Source: Vicinamibacterales bacterium (GTDB lineage Bacteria > Acidobacteriota > Vicinamibacteria > Vicinamibacterales > JAKQTR01). Taken from it: a DNA stretch of 64,000 nucleotides. Shown one piece after another: positions 17,599-29,042 of this stretch. Where the stretch lies: positions 57,100 through 121,099 of the forward strand of contig JALOKU010000004.1 of NCBI GenBank assembly GCA_025456345.1, given 5' to 3'. Position 1 is the stretch's first letter. Every line of letters begins with the position of its first letter. The translations under genes and the position numbers were made by a program. The notes beneath the pieces were generated by a model. The model saw only the letters and a list, made by a program, of their open reading frames with translations, was not told where the DNA came from and did not search any database.

Positions 17599-18291
17599 AT
17601 GTTTCAGACCGATTTGGGACGGGCCGACGCGGTGCTTGCCGCGCTCGAGAAGAAGCGGCCGGAGGTGGCGGCCCACAGCCGGCGGGTCTCGGCCTACTCG
17701 GTCAGGCTGGCGGTGCAGTTCGGACTGGCCCGCGACGTGATCGAGACGATCCGCCTCGGGGCCCTGCTGCACGACGTCGGAAAGATGCTGACCCCGTCGC
17801 GCATTCTCGAGAAGCCAGGCCGGCCCAACGCGCGCGAATGGCAGGAGCTGAAGGCCCACCCGGAACTCGGCCAGGAAATCTGCCATCGCTCGGGGTTCGA
17901 CGACGAGGTCTGCACCATCGTCCTGTATCATCACGAGCGCTGCGACGGGAGCGGGTACCCCGACCGGCTGGCTCACCCCGTCATCCCTTACATGGTCCGG
18001 ATTGTCTCGGTGATGGACACGTTCGACGCGCTGACCAGTTCGCGCGACTACCGGGAACGCCTGTCGGTGGCCGCCGCCCGCACGCTCATTGCAAGGTCGG
18101 CCGGCTCGAAGTACTGCCCGTGGGTGGTGAGCGGCCTGCTCGCGCTCCCCGTCCAGATGCTGCAGCCCGGCCCCGGCGATGCTCCCGGCGTGATTCGCCA
18201 CCCGCAAGGCCCGGCCCTGATTCCCGTCGGCGGTCTGGGCGAATTCCAACTGCCCCGCCCAGGCGCCGCCCTTCAGGCCTCCCTCTCCTGA
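17599..18291 (+). CDS. HD-GYP domain phosphodiesterase
   Basis: 230 residues from the ATG at 17599, which has GGGAG four bases upstream; the longer track ORF adds an unlikely leader. It is essentially a stand-alone HD-GYP domain: HSRRVSAYSVRLA, LLHDVGKMLTP (HD dyad), YHHERCDGSGYPD (the GYP motif) and MDTFDALTSSRDYR. HD-GYP enzymes hydrolyse cyclic di-GMP; a few act on related cyclic dinucleotides. The last 60 residues are proline- and glycine-rich without known domain. No receiver or sensor domain is present, so it may be controlled by expression or by a partner. The gene is isolated, flanked by rpsT and a transglycosylase. Confidence 0.85.
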   Translation: MFQTDLGRADAVLAALEKKRPEVAAHSRRVSAYSVRLAVQFGLARDVIETIRLGALLHDVGKMLTPSRILEKPGRPNAREWQELKAHPELGQEICHRSGFDDEVCTIVLYHHERCDGSGYPDRLAHPVIPYMVRIVSVMDTFDALTSSRDYRERLSVAAARTLIARSAGSKYCPWVVSGLLALPVQMLQPGPGDAPGVIRHPQGPALIPVGGLGEFQLPRPGAALQASLS

Positions 18292-18310
18292 GCCCCCGCC
18301 CCGCACTCTA

Positions 18311-18334
18311 GGGTCAGACCCGGGTCTGACCCCG
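18311..18334. repeat. GGGTCAGACCCGGGTCTGACCC palindrome, copy 1
   Basis: A perfect 22-base palindrome (18311-18332) between the convergent HD-GYP and transglycosylase genes. Its core plus flank, CAGACCCGGGTCTGACCCCG (18315-18334), recurs exactly at 62953-62972 between glpT and glpD, another convergent pair. It could be a bidirectional terminator or a REP-like element. There is no U-tract. Confidence 0.75.
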
Positions 18335-18351
18335 TTTGACGCCAGTTGACG

Positions 18352-19050
18352 CTAACGGACGATTTCGTAAGTGCCGGAGGCGGGGCGGGTGTCGGTGTAG
18401 CGGGGCACTGGCTGACCGTCGACCATGGCGTAGGTTTTGTAAATGACCCGCCGGACGGCGCTGCCGGATTCCCCATCCGGCGTGATCCGCTTGACGCGGT
18501 TCACGTAGTCGCGGGTCTCCCGGTAGGGGGGCACGGCCTTGCCGTAGCGGTCGACAGCGCCCGGCCCGGCGTTGTACGCGGCCAGGGCCAGGGATTCGTT
18601 GCCGTAGCGGTCGAGCAGCGATCGCAAATACGCCACACCGGCGCGGATGTTCTCGGAGGGGTCGTACGGGTTGCGGACGCCGAATTCCGCGGCCGTGCCG
18701 GGCATCAGCTGCATCAGGCCCATGGCACCCTTCGGCGAGCGCGCACGGGGGTCGAACCCGGATTCCACCTGGATGACGGCCCGGATGAGGTCGGGCCTCA
18801 CGGCGTGGCGAGCCGCCGCCTCGTCGATGATCGGATCGAACCGGTTGCGGTACCGCTCGGCGGCGGGGCGGGTCGAGAGCAGCGCGGACCCCGCAACCGC
18901 AAACGTCCGATAGTCGGACGACTGGAGCCGGTCGGAGTAGACCTGATTGCCGTTGGCGTCGCGCCAGGCGTAGATTTGCGCCAGCGCGGGCCGGGGGAGT
19001 CCCGCCAGCAGGCCAACCACGAGCGCGCACGCAATCCTGGAGACAGGCAT
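18352..19050 (-). CDS. Lytic transglycosylase with DUF4124-like N-terminus
   Basis: 232 residues with a clear cleavable signal (ending PALA-QIYAW). After the signal comes a short DUF4124-like module ([14 protein letters not shown]), then a Slt/MltC-type goose-lysozyme domain: [19 protein letters not shown] with the catalytic Glu, [14 protein letters not shown] and [16 protein letters not shown]. The enzyme cleaves peptidoglycan glycan strands to 1,6-anhydro ends in the periplasm. It is on the minus strand just downstream of alaS with a 39-base gap, and converges on the HD-GYP gene across the palindrome. Confidence 0.92.
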   Translation of the reverse strand: MPVSRIACALVVGLLAGLPRPALAQIYAWRDANGNQVYSDRLQSSDYRTFAVAGSALLSTRPAAERYRNRFDPIIDEAAARHAVRPDLIRAVIQVESGFDPRARSPKGAMGLMQLMPGTAAEFGVRNPYDPSENIRAGVAYLRSLLDRYGNESLALAAYNAGPGAVDRYGKAVPPYRETRDYVNRVKRITPDGESGSAVRRVIYKTYAMVDGQPVPRYTDTRPASGTYEIVR

Positions 19051-19089
19051 GGTCTTCCCCCCTCTTATCGGCGCACGGGGGGGGAAACT

Positions 19090-21771
<2,682 letters not shown>

Positions 21772-21797
21772 CCGGCTATTGTAGCAAGCGAGCGGCG

Positions 21798-21872
21798 GCT
21801 GGGGGCTAGGGACTGGGCGCTAGTTCTTCTTGCTTCTGGATTCTAGCTTCTTGCTTCTTGCTTCTGATTCTG
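21798..21872 (-). repeat. AAGAAGC repeat copy A plus CTAG-rich element
   Basis: Between alaS and recX. On the plus strand it reads GGGGGCTAGGGACTGGGCGC then TTCTTGCTTCTGGATTC and more TTCTTGCTTCT units. It combines half of the CTAG-rich family seen at 50955-51073 with a partial, reversed copy of the AAGAAGC family seen at 26.3, 32.3 and 48.1 kb. Locally AT-rich compared with its surroundings. Confidence 0.75.
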
Positions 21873-21878
21873 CGGCGG

Positions 21879-22397
21879 CTACTCGTCCGGCTCGCTCCGG
21901 CGGCCCCAATAGGGCCGCAGGGCCGTGCGGATGAGGTCGGCGGGGAAGCCGCGGCGCAGGAGCGCGGCAAAGAGCCGCCGATAGGCCGAGGCGTCGGCAA
22001 GAGACCGGCGGCCGCGCAGTTTCGCCGCGACGACCGCGTCGAGGACCGCTTGTTCGTCGGAGTCGGCGAGCACGGACTGCAGGGCGTCGAGGGCGACCTC
22101 CTTCGTGAAGCCGAGCCGTTCGAGCTCCCGGCCCACGCGGTGCCGTCCCCGCTGCCGTACGAGGACGAGCGTCCTGGCCGCGGCCCCCGCCGCCCGGCGG
22201 TCGTCAACGATTCCCGCGCCAGTCAGGCGCTCGACGACCCCGTCGATCAGATCGTCCTGGAAGCCGCGCGACGTGAGGCGGTCGCGGAGGCGGGCGGCCG
22301 ACATCTCCCGGCCGGCCAGCAGCCGCAAGGCGGCGGCCTGGGCCGCCTTCCTGGCCTCGTCGGGGTCGGCCGGGATCGGTGCCGGCGGGCGCGGCAT
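21879..22397 (-). CDS. recX: Regulatory protein RecX
   Basis: 172-residue helical protein of the RecX family, which binds and inhibits RecA filaments. Conserved features are the three-helix repeats, e.g. ALRLLAGREMSAARLRDRL, GIVDDRRAAG and the C-terminal RRGFPADLIRTAL. The start ATG at 22397 is six bases after the pilT stop. recA is not in the window, although the recX-alaS order is retained, so recA was either lost from the locus or moved. Moderately variable family, but the pattern is typical. Confidence 0.85.
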   Translation of the reverse strand: MPRPPAPIPADPDEARKAAQAAALRLLAGREMSAARLRDRLTSRGFQDDLIDGVVERLTGAGIVDDRRAAGAAARTLVLVRQRGRHRVGRELERLGFTKEVALDALQSVLADSDEQAVLDAVVAAKLRGRRSLADASAYRRLFAALLRRGFPADLIRTALRPYWGRRSEPDE

Positions 22398-22403
22398 GGC
22401 GGC

Positions 22404-23564
22404 CTAGCGCTTGGTGAAGCGGGTGATCTCGGGAGCGGGTTCGCTGCCGCCGATGACGCCCCGCGCCATCTGGTCCTGCGCCTCGTCGGACGCCGTGGCG
22501 ATGCCCTGCACCTTCAGCTTGAACTCGTCGACGTTGGTCGACCACCGGAGCGCTTCGTCGTAGGTGACGAGGTTCTTGCGAAGCAGCCCGAGCAGCGACT
22601 GGTCGAACGTCTGCATCCCGTACTGCGACGTGCCGGAGGCAATCGCCGTCTGGATGAGGTGCGTCTTCTCCTTGTCGACGATGCAGTCACGGATGAAGGG
22701 GGTGGTGACCAGGACTTCGACCGCCGGGCAGCGGCCCACGCCGTCGGCGCGCGGGACGAGGCGCTGCGAGACGACGGCCCGCAGCACCGACGCCAGCTGG
22801 AGGCGGATCTGCTTCTGCTGGTGCGGCGGGAAGACGGCGATGATGCGGTTGATGGTCTCGGTCGCATCCAGCGTGTGGAGCGTCGAGAACACGAGGTGGC
22901 CCGTCTCGGCCGCGAGCAGCGCCGTCTCGACCGTTTCGAAGTCGCGCATCTCGCCAACCAGGATGACGTCCGGGTCCTGCCGCAGGGCGGCGCGCATGGC
23001 GTGCGCGAACGACCGCGTGTCGGTCGACACCTCGCGCTGGTTGATGATCGCCTTGTGGTCCTTGTGCAGGAACTCGATCGGGTCTTCGACCGTCAGGACG
23101 TGGACGCACCGCGTCCGGTTGATGCGATCCACCATGCCGGCCAGCGTCGTGCTCTTGCCGCTGCCCGTCGTCCCGGTGACCAGGACGAGGCCGCGCTCTT
23201 CGTCGGCGATCTTGGAGATGACCGCCGGCAGGCTCAGTTCCTCGATCGTGCGGATCTGCACCGGGATGACGCGCAGGACCAGTCCGATGGTGTTGCGCTG
23301 CTGGAAGACGCTGCAGCGGAAGCGCCCGAGGCCCGCCACGCTGTAGGCCAGGTCCACTTCCGGCGACTTCTTGAACCGCTCCCGCATCCCCGCGGGCACC
23401 ACGGCGGCCGCCATGGCGATGGTGTCGTCGGGCAACAGCTTCTTGGACCCGGGCACCTGGACCAGGCCGCCGGCCACGCGCATCATCGGCGCGGAGCCGG
23501 CCTTCAGGTGCAGGTCCGAAGCCCCATTCTCAACGGCGGTCGTCAGCAGGTCGTTGATGTGCAT
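22404..23564 (-). CDS. pilT: Type IV pilus retraction ATPase PilT
   Basis: 386-residue hexameric ATPase powering pilus retraction at the inner-membrane base. Walker A is GTTGSGKSTTL, the Asp box is VLTVEDPIEFLH, Walker B is DPDVILVGEMRD and the His box is AETGHLVFSTLHT, all intact. The N-terminal MHINDLLTTAVENGASDLHLK is typical of PilT; the C-terminal tail is a little longer than in classical PilT. It begins three bases after the ilvE stop and is followed by recX. No other pilus genes are in the window, which is common for pilT. Confidence 0.93.
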   Translation of the reverse strand: MHINDLLTTAVENGASDLHLKAGSAPMMRVAGGLVQVPGSKKLLPDDTIAMAAAVVPAGMRERFKKSPEVDLAYSVAGLGRFRCSVFQQRNTIGLVLRVIPVQIRTIEELSLPAVISKIADEERGLVLVTGTTGSGKSTTLAGMVDRINRTRCVHVLTVEDPIEFLHKDHKAIINQREVSTDTRSFAHAMRAALRQDPDVILVGEMRDFETVETALLAAETGHLVFSTLHTLDATETINRIIAVFPPHQQKQIRLQLASVLRAVVSQRLVPRADGVGRCPAVEVLVTTPFIRDCIVDKEKTHLIQTAIASGTSQYGMQTFDQSLLGLLRKNLVTYDEALRWSTNVDEFKLKVQGIATASDEAQDQMARGVIGGSEPAPEITRFTKR

Positions 23565-23567
23565 GAG

Positions 23568-24542
23568 CTAGCCCCTCGCGGTCGCAGCCACGGCGGGGAC
23601 CGCCGGGCCGGCCGCGTCCTGATACACATACGTCAGCCAGTTGTGCGTGTCGGGCGCGGCGCCGCCGATGATGTCGAAAAACGCCCGCTGGATGGCCGTG
23701 GTGACGGGGCCGCGCCTGCCCGACCCGATCACGATCTTGTCGACGGAGCGGATCGGGGTGATCTCCACCGCCGTCCCGGCGAAGAAGAGCTCGTCGGCGA
23801 TGTAGAGGATCTCCCGGGGCAGCATCTCTTCGTGAACGCGATACCCGAGCTCCCGCGCCAGCGTGATGACCGAATCGCGCGTGATACCCGGGAGGATCGC
23901 GGCGGCCATCGGCGGCGTGTAGATCTCGCCGTTGCGGACGATGAAGATGTTCTGCCCGGACCCTTCGCTGACGAACCCGAAGCTGTCGAGGGCGATGCCC
24001 TCGGCGTAGCCGTCGACGATGGCCTCCATCTTGATGAGCTGGGCGTTGGCGTAATTGGCGCTCGTCTTGGCCAGCGACGGGAACGAGTCCGGCACCATCC
24101 TCGACCAGGAGCTCACCTTGACGTCCACGCCGTGCTCGAGGGCGTCGGCGCCGAGGTACGTGCCCCATTCCCAGAGCATGATGGCCGCGTCGACGGGGCA
24201 GGGGAACGGATTGACGCCGAGGGCGGCGTAGCCGCGGTACACGATCGGGCGGATATAGCAGGCCTGCATCTGGTTGGCCCGGATCGTCTCGAGGACCGCC
24301 GCTTCGAGCTGGGCCTGGGTGTAGGCCGGGTCCATGCGGTAGATCTTCGCCGAGTCCATCAGCCGGCGCATGTGGGCGTCGAGGCGGAAGCAGGCCGAGC
24401 CGTTCGGCGTGCTGTAGCAGCGGGCCCCTTCGAACACGGCGCTGCCGTAATGAATGACGTGCGAGGCGATATGGATCTTGGCGTCGGCCCACTCGACCAG
24501 TTCGCCGTTGATCCAGATTTTCCCGATACCCGAAAACGCCAT
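23568..24542 (-). CDS. ilvE: Branched-chain amino acid aminotransferase
   Basis: 324-residue class IV PLP-dependent transaminase that makes valine, leucine and isoleucine from their 2-oxo acids. Signatures include [30 protein letters not shown], the PLP lysine in [12 protein letters not shown], and [14 protein letters not shown]. An AAGGAG lies six bases before the ATG. It lies 24 bases downstream of a Ser/Thr kinase gene and three bases before pilT. The IlvE subgroup (rather than D-amino acid transaminase or PabC) is supported by the FEGARCY block. Confidence 0.92.
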   Translation of the reverse strand: MAFSGIGKIWINGELVEWADAKIHIASHVIHYGSAVFEGARCYSTPNGSACFRLDAHMRRLMDSAKIYRMDPAYTQAQLEAAVLETIRANQMQACYIRPIVYRGYAALGVNPFPCPVDAAIMLWEWGTYLGADALEHGVDVKVSSWSRMVPDSFPSLAKTSANYANAQLIKMEAIVDGYAEGIALDSFGFVSEGSGQNIFIVRNGEIYTPPMAAAILPGITRDSVITLARELGYRVHEEMLPREILYIADELFFAGTAVEITPIRSVDKIVIGSGRRGPVTTAIQRAFFDIIGGAAPDTHNWLTYVYQDAAGPAVPAVAATARG

Positions 24543-24566
24543 GGTGAGCTCCTTGGAGTGCGTATT

Positions 24567-25535
24567 CTACTGCGCCTGTGCACAGAACGGGCACCGGTCC
24601 TGGTGGCGGGCCGGCAGCAGCTTGTTGCAGTGCAGGCAGAAACGGGGCTTCGGCGTTTCCCGAGGCTTCGGCGCGGCCGTGAAGACCGGGGCCGGGGCCG
24701 GCGCCAGGCCCGCGCGGTCGGTGGTCCGCCCCGGAGGCGTGCGGTCGGCGGCGAGCAGGTCGTCGAGCAGGTCCGCCGCCCGCTGGTACCGCTCGGTCAC
24801 CTCCGGCGCCATCGCCTTCAGGATGATGTCGTTGATCCGCTGCGGGATCCGGCCGTTCCGGAGGCGCGGCGGCGACACGAGTTCGCCCCGCATCAACCGC
24901 TCGATGTCGGCCGGCGCCGGCGTCTGGTAGGGCAGCGTGCCCGTCATCATCTGGTACATCGTGACGCCGAGCGAGTAGAGGTCCGAGGCAAACGTCGCCT
25001 TGCCGTGGAACTGCTCGGGCGCCATGTACGGGGGGCTGCCGATGACGGTGGTACCGACGGCCGCCAGCTCCAGAAACCGGGAGGTCCCGAAGTCGGCGAC
25101 CTTCACGAGGCCGTTGTCGGCCACCATGATGTTCGCCGGCCGAAGATCGCGGTGCAGCACGCCCTGGCGGTGGGCGTGGTCGACGGCGTTGCAGATCTGG
25201 CACGTGAAGTCGAGCGAGCGCGGCATCTCGATGGCGCCCTCGCGGCCGATGATGTTCTCCAGGGTCTCGCCCGCCACGTACTCCATCACGATGAAGAAGA
25301 CGTTGTCCTGCTTCTCGGCCGTCAGCACGGCGACAATGTTCGGATGGTTGAGGCTGGCGAGGAGGCGGGGCTCTCTGAGCAGTTCGCCGAAGTTCGTGCT
25401 CTGGCGGTGGGGCACCTTCAGCGCCACCTTCTTCCCGATCCAGGTGTCTTCCGCGAGATAGACCGTCCCGAAGCCGCCGCTGCCCAGGGCCGAGAGGATC
25501 TTGTATTTCCCGATGGTCTGACCGCGAAAGAACAT
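24567..25535 (-). CDS. Ser/Thr protein kinase with C-terminal zinc ribbon
   Basis: 322 residues. A complete Hanks-type kinase domain spans about 10-270: GSGGFG glycine loop, VALKVPH lysine, LHRDLRPANIM catalytic loop, ADFGTSRF and APEQF, so it should be active. A Pro/Ala linker leads to a C-terminal CLHC...CPFC zinc ribbon at about 300-320. There is no transmembrane helix, so it is cytoplasmic. I use the ATG at 25535; the 590-residue track ORF extends antisense through rsmE. It heads the minus-strand run with ilvE, pilT, recX and alaS and is divergent from rsmE. Substrates are unknown. Confidence 0.88.
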   Translation of the reverse strand: MFFRGQTIGKYKILSALGSGGFGTVYLAEDTWIGKKVALKVPHRQSTNFGELLREPRLLASLNHPNIVAVLTAEKQDNVFFIVMEYVAGETLENIIGREGAIEMPRSLDFTCQICNAVDHAHRQGVLHRDLRPANIMVADNGLVKVADFGTSRFLELAAVGTTVIGSPPYMAPEQFHGKATFASDLYSLGVTMYQMMTGTLPYQTPAPADIERLMRGELVSPPRLRNGRIPQRINDIILKAMAPEVTERYQRAADLLDDLLAADRTPPGRTTDRAGLAPAPAPVFTAAPKPRETPKPRFCLHCNKLLPARHQDRCPFCAQAQ

Positions 25536-25568
25536 ACGGGCCTGCGAGCGAGTATAGCTCGCCTTGTC

Positions 25569-25574
25569 TATAAT
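25569..25574 (+). promoter_or_regulatory. Candidate -10 box of rsmE, leaderless position
   Basis: An exact TATAAT is followed by six bases and then the rsmE ATG. A start site seven bases after the -10 would fall on the A of ATG, implying a leaderless mRNA. No ribosome-binding sequence precedes the ATG. No clear -35 box was found. Confidence 0.45.
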
Positions 25575-25580
25575 TGCCGC

Positions 25581-26315
25581 ATGGTGCCGCGCGTCTACGT
25601 GCCGTCGCTCGAGCCCCGGGACCGCTCTGTGTCGCTTCCGGCGGACGAAGCCGCGCACCTGCGGCGCGTCCTCCGCATCAAGGCCGGTGCCGCGGTGCGC
25701 CTCTTCGACGGGCGCGGGTGTGAGGTGGCGGCGCGGGTGATCGCGGTGGACCGCGCGGCGGTCGTCGCCGAAATCGAGGGCCCCGTCGCCGCCGCGCCCG
25801 AGTGGGGTGTCCGCGTCACCCTGGCGCAGGCCGTCCTCAAGGGCGACAAAACCGACGACGTCATCCGCGACGCGGTGATGATGGGCGTGGCCGCCGTCCA
25901 GCCGCTGCTGACCGACAGGACCGACGTTCCCGCGGCGGCCTTCTCCCACGGCCGGCGCCTCGAACGCTGGCAGCGCATTGCCGTCTCGTCCGCGAAGCAG
26001 TGCGGCCGCGCGGTCGTGCCCCCCGTGCTCGCGCCGCGTGCGTTGCAGGACTGCCTCGAGGCCGCCCAGGCCGAGGTCGGGCTGATGCTGGTCGAACCGG
26101 CCGCGGTGACGGCCTCCGCGGCCGTTGCCTGGCCGCGGGCCGACGCGCCCGGATCGGCCCTCGTGCTGGTGGGGCCCGAGGGCGGGTGGGCTGACGCGGA
26201 AGTGGCCCAGGCGTTGGCCGCCGGATGCCTTCCCGTGTCGCTCGGGCCCCGGACACTTCGCGCTGACGCGGCGGCGATCGTGGCGCTCAGCGTTCTGCAA
26301 TACGTCTGGGGTTAG
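25581..26315 (+). CDS. rsmE: 16S rRNA (uracil1498-N3)-methyltransferase
   Basis: 244-residue SPOUT-class methyltransferase that methylates U1498 of 16S rRNA. The start VPRVYVPS, the HLRRVLRIKAG N-terminal PUA-like block and the knot segment LVGPEGGWADAEV, then SLGPRTLRADAAAI, are diagnostic. The track shows it only as the end of a 1485-residue frame covering four antisense genes; the true start is the ATG at 25581, next to a TATAAT box. It converges on prmA, with a repeat element between them. RsmE and PrmA are often neighbours, here on opposite strands. Confidence 0.93.
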   Translation: MVPRVYVPSLEPRDRSVSLPADEAAHLRRVLRIKAGAAVRLFDGRGCEVAARVIAVDRAAVVAEIEGPVAAAPEWGVRVTLAQAVLKGDKTDDVIRDAVMMGVAAVQPLLTDRTDVPAAAFSHGRRLERWQRIAVSSAKQCGRAVVPPVLAPRALQDCLEAAQAEVGLMLVEPAAVTASAAVAWPRADAPGSALVLVGPEGGWADAEVAQALAAGCLPVSLGPRTLRADAAAIVALSVLQYVWG

Positions 26316-26320
26316 CCACA

Positions 26321-26435
26321 AGTCAGAAGCAAGAAGCAAGAATCCAGAAGCAAGAAGGAAGGCCTGTGGCGCTGGATTCCCGTTCTTCTGGCTTCTGACA
26401 TTCGCCAGGTGGCCCTTCTGGCTTCTTGCTTCTGA
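26321..26435 (+). repeat. AAGAAGC imperfect palindrome, copy B
   Basis: Between the convergent rsmE and prmA. The outer arms TCAGAAGCAAGAAG (26323-26336) and CTTCTTGCTTCTGA (26422-26435) are perfectly complementary over 14 bases, enclosing a loop with further TTCTGGCTTCTGAC units. A 36-base left-arm segment (26331-26366) and a 23-base right-arm segment (26411-26433) recur exactly in copy D at 48073-48108 and 48166-48188. Much more AT/purine-rich than the surrounding DNA. Confidence 0.85.
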
Positions 26436-26450
26436 GGACGGCGCCGGCGG

Positions 26451-27320
26451 TCAAGGCGCCGACCGAAGCAGCGCGCCGCACCAGCCTTCTTCCTCTGCGA
26501 ACCACTCGATTCGGAAACCGCCGGCGAAGACCCTGTAGACGGCATCACGCTCCTCCGAGGTGATGCCGCTCAGAATCAACGCGCCTCCCGGCGCCACCGT
26601 GCGTGCCAGGCCGGCCGCGCCGGCCGTCAGCACCGCGCCCGTGAGGTTGGCCACCACAACGTCCGCTTCGAGGCCTGGCGCCTGCCTGAAGTCGGCCTGG
26701 CGGAACTCGACGCTACGTGGGCCGCCATTGCGCTCCGCGTTGCCGCGCGCATTGGCCAGGGCGTCGGGATCGACGTCGATGGCGAGGACGGTGGCCGCCC
26801 CGAGCCGGGCCGCGGCCAGCGCCAGCACGCCCGAGCCCGTACCCACGTCGAGGACGCGGCGGCCCCGAAGGTCAAGGCGCTGCAGCGCGTCCAGGCAGAG
26901 GCGGGTGGTGGCATGATGCCCGCTCCCGAAGCCCATCGCGGGTTCGATGACCACTGTCACAACGGCGGGATCGTCGGCCCAGGCGCCGGCATCCCACGGA
27001 GGCGCGACGACGACCCGTCCGGCGCGGACGGCACGCAGGGACTCCTGGCTCCGGCGCGCCCAGTCCCCGTCGTCGACGTCGACGGGCCGGAGGCCGAGGG
27101 CGCCAGGTCCATTGGTGGCGTGAAGCAGGGCGATGGCAGCCGCCCGCTCCCCCTCGCTCCTGAAGAAGACCTGCCACGTTTCGCCCGGCTGCTCCGAGAT
27201 GGCCACCAGGTCCAGACCGTCAAGGTCGGCCAGGACGCGGTCCTGAAGCGTCAGGGTGCCGGGCTCGCACGCGGCGCCGGGGCCGGGAAAAACGATTTCG
27301 ATTGCCGGCCAGGTGGCCAT
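26451..27320 (-). CDS. prmA: Ribosomal protein L11 methyltransferase
   Basis: 289-residue SAM-dependent enzyme that trimethylates ribosomal protein L11. The core has EPAMGFGSGHHATTRLCL, DVGTGSGVLALAAARLG and IDVDPDALANARGNAERN, then VVANLTGAVL in the NPPY-equivalent position. The family's usual GTGTHPTT reads GSGHHATT, a mild change. Its ATG shares one base with the dnaJ stop, so it is co-translated with the chaperone operon, an arrangement also seen in Firmicutes (hrcA-grpE-dnaK-dnaJ-prmA). Confident. Confidence 0.9.
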   Translation of the reverse strand: MATWPAIEIVFPGPGAACEPGTLTLQDRVLADLDGLDLVAISEQPGETWQVFFRSEGERAAAIALLHATNGPGALGLRPVDVDDGDWARRSQESLRAVRAGRVVVAPPWDAGAWADDPAVVTVVIEPAMGFGSGHHATTRLCLDALQRLDLRGRRVLDVGTGSGVLALAAARLGAATVLAIDVDPDALANARGNAERNGGPRSVEFRQADFRQAPGLEADVVVANLTGAVLTAGAAGLARTVAPGGALILSGITSEERDAVYRVFAGGFRIEWFAEEEGWCGALLRSAP

Positions 27321-28462
27321 CAGCTGAACAGGTCTTTCACGCGGTCGAACACGCCGCGCTCGCCGCCGGCGTCTTCGCGCGGGCGCGCGGCCGTGTTCTC
27401 GGGCGGCAGCACCTTGGCGAGCTGCTCGAGCACCGCGCGCTGTTCCTTGGTCAGCTTCTTCGGCGTGCGGGGCTGCACCATCACGTGGAGGTCGCCACGC
27501 CCGCGCCCGCTGACGCTGGGCATGCCCTTGCCACGCAGGCGGAACACGGTTCCCGCCCCCGTCCCTTCGGGCACGCGGAGGTCGTCCTCACCGTCGAGCG
27601 TCGGGACCTGGATGTCGCCGCCGAGCACCAGCGTGGGGAAATTGACGTCGATCTCGCAGAACAGGTCGTCGGCCTCGCGGCGGAAGAACTCGTGATCCTG
27701 CACCTGCACGACGACGTAGAGGTCGCCAGGCGGGCCGCCGAGCGCGCCCACTTCGCCCTCGCCGGACAGGCGCAGCCGCTGGCCGTTCGAGATGCCGGCG
27801 GGCACCTTCACCGTGAGCTTGCGCTCCCGCGTCACGTGGCCGGTTCCGCCGCAGGTCCTGCAGGGGTCCTGGATGACGTGGCCGGCTCCGCCGCACTGGC
27901 CGCAGGTGCGCGCGACCACGAAGAACCCCTGCTGATAGCGGAGCTGGCCGCGTCCCTGGCACTGAGGGCAGCGGGTCGGCTTGGTGCCCGGCGCTGACCC
28001 GCTGCCGTTGCAGCCGCCGCAGGGCTCGAGCCTCGGGATCTGGATCGTGGTGTCGACGCCGCGCGCGGATTCGACAAACGTAATCTCCAGGTCGTAGCGC
28101 AGGTCGGCGCCGCGCTGGGGCCCGCCGCGGCGCCGGCCGCCGCCGAAGATGTCGCCGAAGCCGAACATGTCGCCAAGGCCGCCGAGGATGTCTTCGAACC
28201 CGGCGAAGACCGTGGGATCGAACCCTCCCGCGGCCCCGCCCACACCCTGGTGGCCGTACCGGTCGTAGGCCGCCCGCTTGTCGGCGTCGGCCAGCACCGA
28301 GTACGCCTCGGCCGCCTCCTTGAACTTCTCTTCGGCCTCTTTGCTCCCGTGGTTGCGGTCGGGATGGTACTTCAGCGCGAGCTTGCGGTACGCGCTCTTG
28401 ATTTCCGCGTCGGCGGCCGTCCGGGCGACGCCGAGCACGTCGTAGTAGTCGTGTTTGCTCAC
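27320..28462 (-). CDS. dnaJ: Chaperone protein DnaJ
   Basis: Full-length type I Hsp40, 380 residues, co-chaperone that stimulates DnaK ATPase. J domain with the HPD tripeptide in KYHPDRN, a Gly/Phe-rich region ([14 protein letters not shown]), four CxxCxGxG zinc repeats ([32 protein letters not shown]) and a C-terminal substrate domain. The GTG start overlaps the grpE TGA by four bases. dnaK does not separate it from grpE as in the usual operon. Confidence 0.96.
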   Translation of the reverse strand: MSKHDYYDVLGVARTAADAEIKSAYRKLALKYHPDRNHGSKEAEEKFKEAAEAYSVLADADKRAAYDRYGHQGVGGAAGGFDPTVFAGFEDILGGLGDMFGFGDIFGGGRRRGGPQRGADLRYDLEITFVESARGVDTTIQIPRLEPCGGCNGSGSAPGTKPTRCPQCQGRGQLRYQQGFFVVARTCGQCGGAGHVIQDPCRTCGGTGHVTRERKLTVKVPAGISNGQRLRLSGEGEVGALGGPPGDLYVVVQVQDHEFFRREADDLFCEIDVNFPTLVLGGDIQVPTLDGEDDLRVPEGTGAGTVFRLRGKGMPSVSGRGRGDLHVMVQPRTPKKLTKEQRAVLEQLAKVLPPENTAARPREDAGGERGVFDRVKDLFS

Positions 28463-29019
28463 GCGCGTGCGACCTTTACCATCGCCGGCCGGAGCAGGCG
28501 CTCGCCGATCATGTAGCCGCGGCGGAACTGTTCGACCACTTCGCCGTCGCGGCGGTCACCGGCGGGCTCGGCCGTCACCGCCTGGTGGAGACGCGGATCG
28601 AAGTCCGCGCCTACGGCATCGATGGGCGTCACGCCGCGGCGGCCAAGCAGGTCGAGCACCCGGCGGTGGATGAGCTCGATCCCCTGCCGGTAGGTCTCCA
28701 CGCCGCTGCCGCCGGCCTCCGCGGCGATTGCGCGCTCGAAGTCGTCCACGATACCGGCCAGGTCGAGCAGGAGCGTTTCCACCGTCCGATCCGCGAGCTC
28801 CCGCCGTTCCCGATCGGTGCGCTTGCGGTAGTTGTCGAATTCGGCCGTCATGCGCAGCAGGCGATCGCGGCAGCGCGCCAGTTCGTCCTGCAACGCCTCG
28901 ACGTCCTCGCTGGTTCCCGCCGGGGAGGGCCCGGCGGGTGATTCTTCTGGCGGCGCGGCGTCGGGGCCGGGATCGGCCGCTGCGCCGCGTGGCGGCTGTT
29001 CGAGTGCTTCGTCAGTCAT
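28459..29019 (-). CDS. grpE: Nucleotide exchange factor GrpE
   Basis: 186 residues. GrpE releases ADP from DnaK. It has an acidic, Pro/Ala-rich N-terminus, a coiled coil from about 40 ([30 protein letters not shown]), and the C-terminal wing with FDPRLHQAV and a [17 protein letters not shown] ending, which is the family signature. It lies 23 bases after hrcA and overlaps dnaJ by four bases, so the three are a single transcription unit with prmA. Confidence 0.93.
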   Translation of the reverse strand: MTDEALEQPPRGAAADPGPDAAPPEESPAGPSPAGTSEDVEALQDELARCRDRLLRMTAEFDNYRKRTDRERRELADRTVETLLLDLAGIVDDFERAIAAEAGGSGVETYRQGIELIHRRVLDLLGRRGVTPIDAVGADFDPRLHQAVTAEPAGDRRDGEVVEQFRRGYMIGERLLRPAMVKVARA

Positions 29020-29042
29020 GCGTCGTTGAATGGTCCGGTCAA

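Noticed and set aside
21858-26315. 1485-residue plus-strand ORF
   Set aside because: It runs antisense across recX, pilT, ilvE and the kinase; only its last 244 residues (rsmE) are a real protein. Long antisense frames are normal in high-GC DNA.
26321-26435. AAGAAGC units as a CRISPR array
   Set aside because: Repeats are short, inverted rather than direct with uniform spacers, and no cas genes are present.
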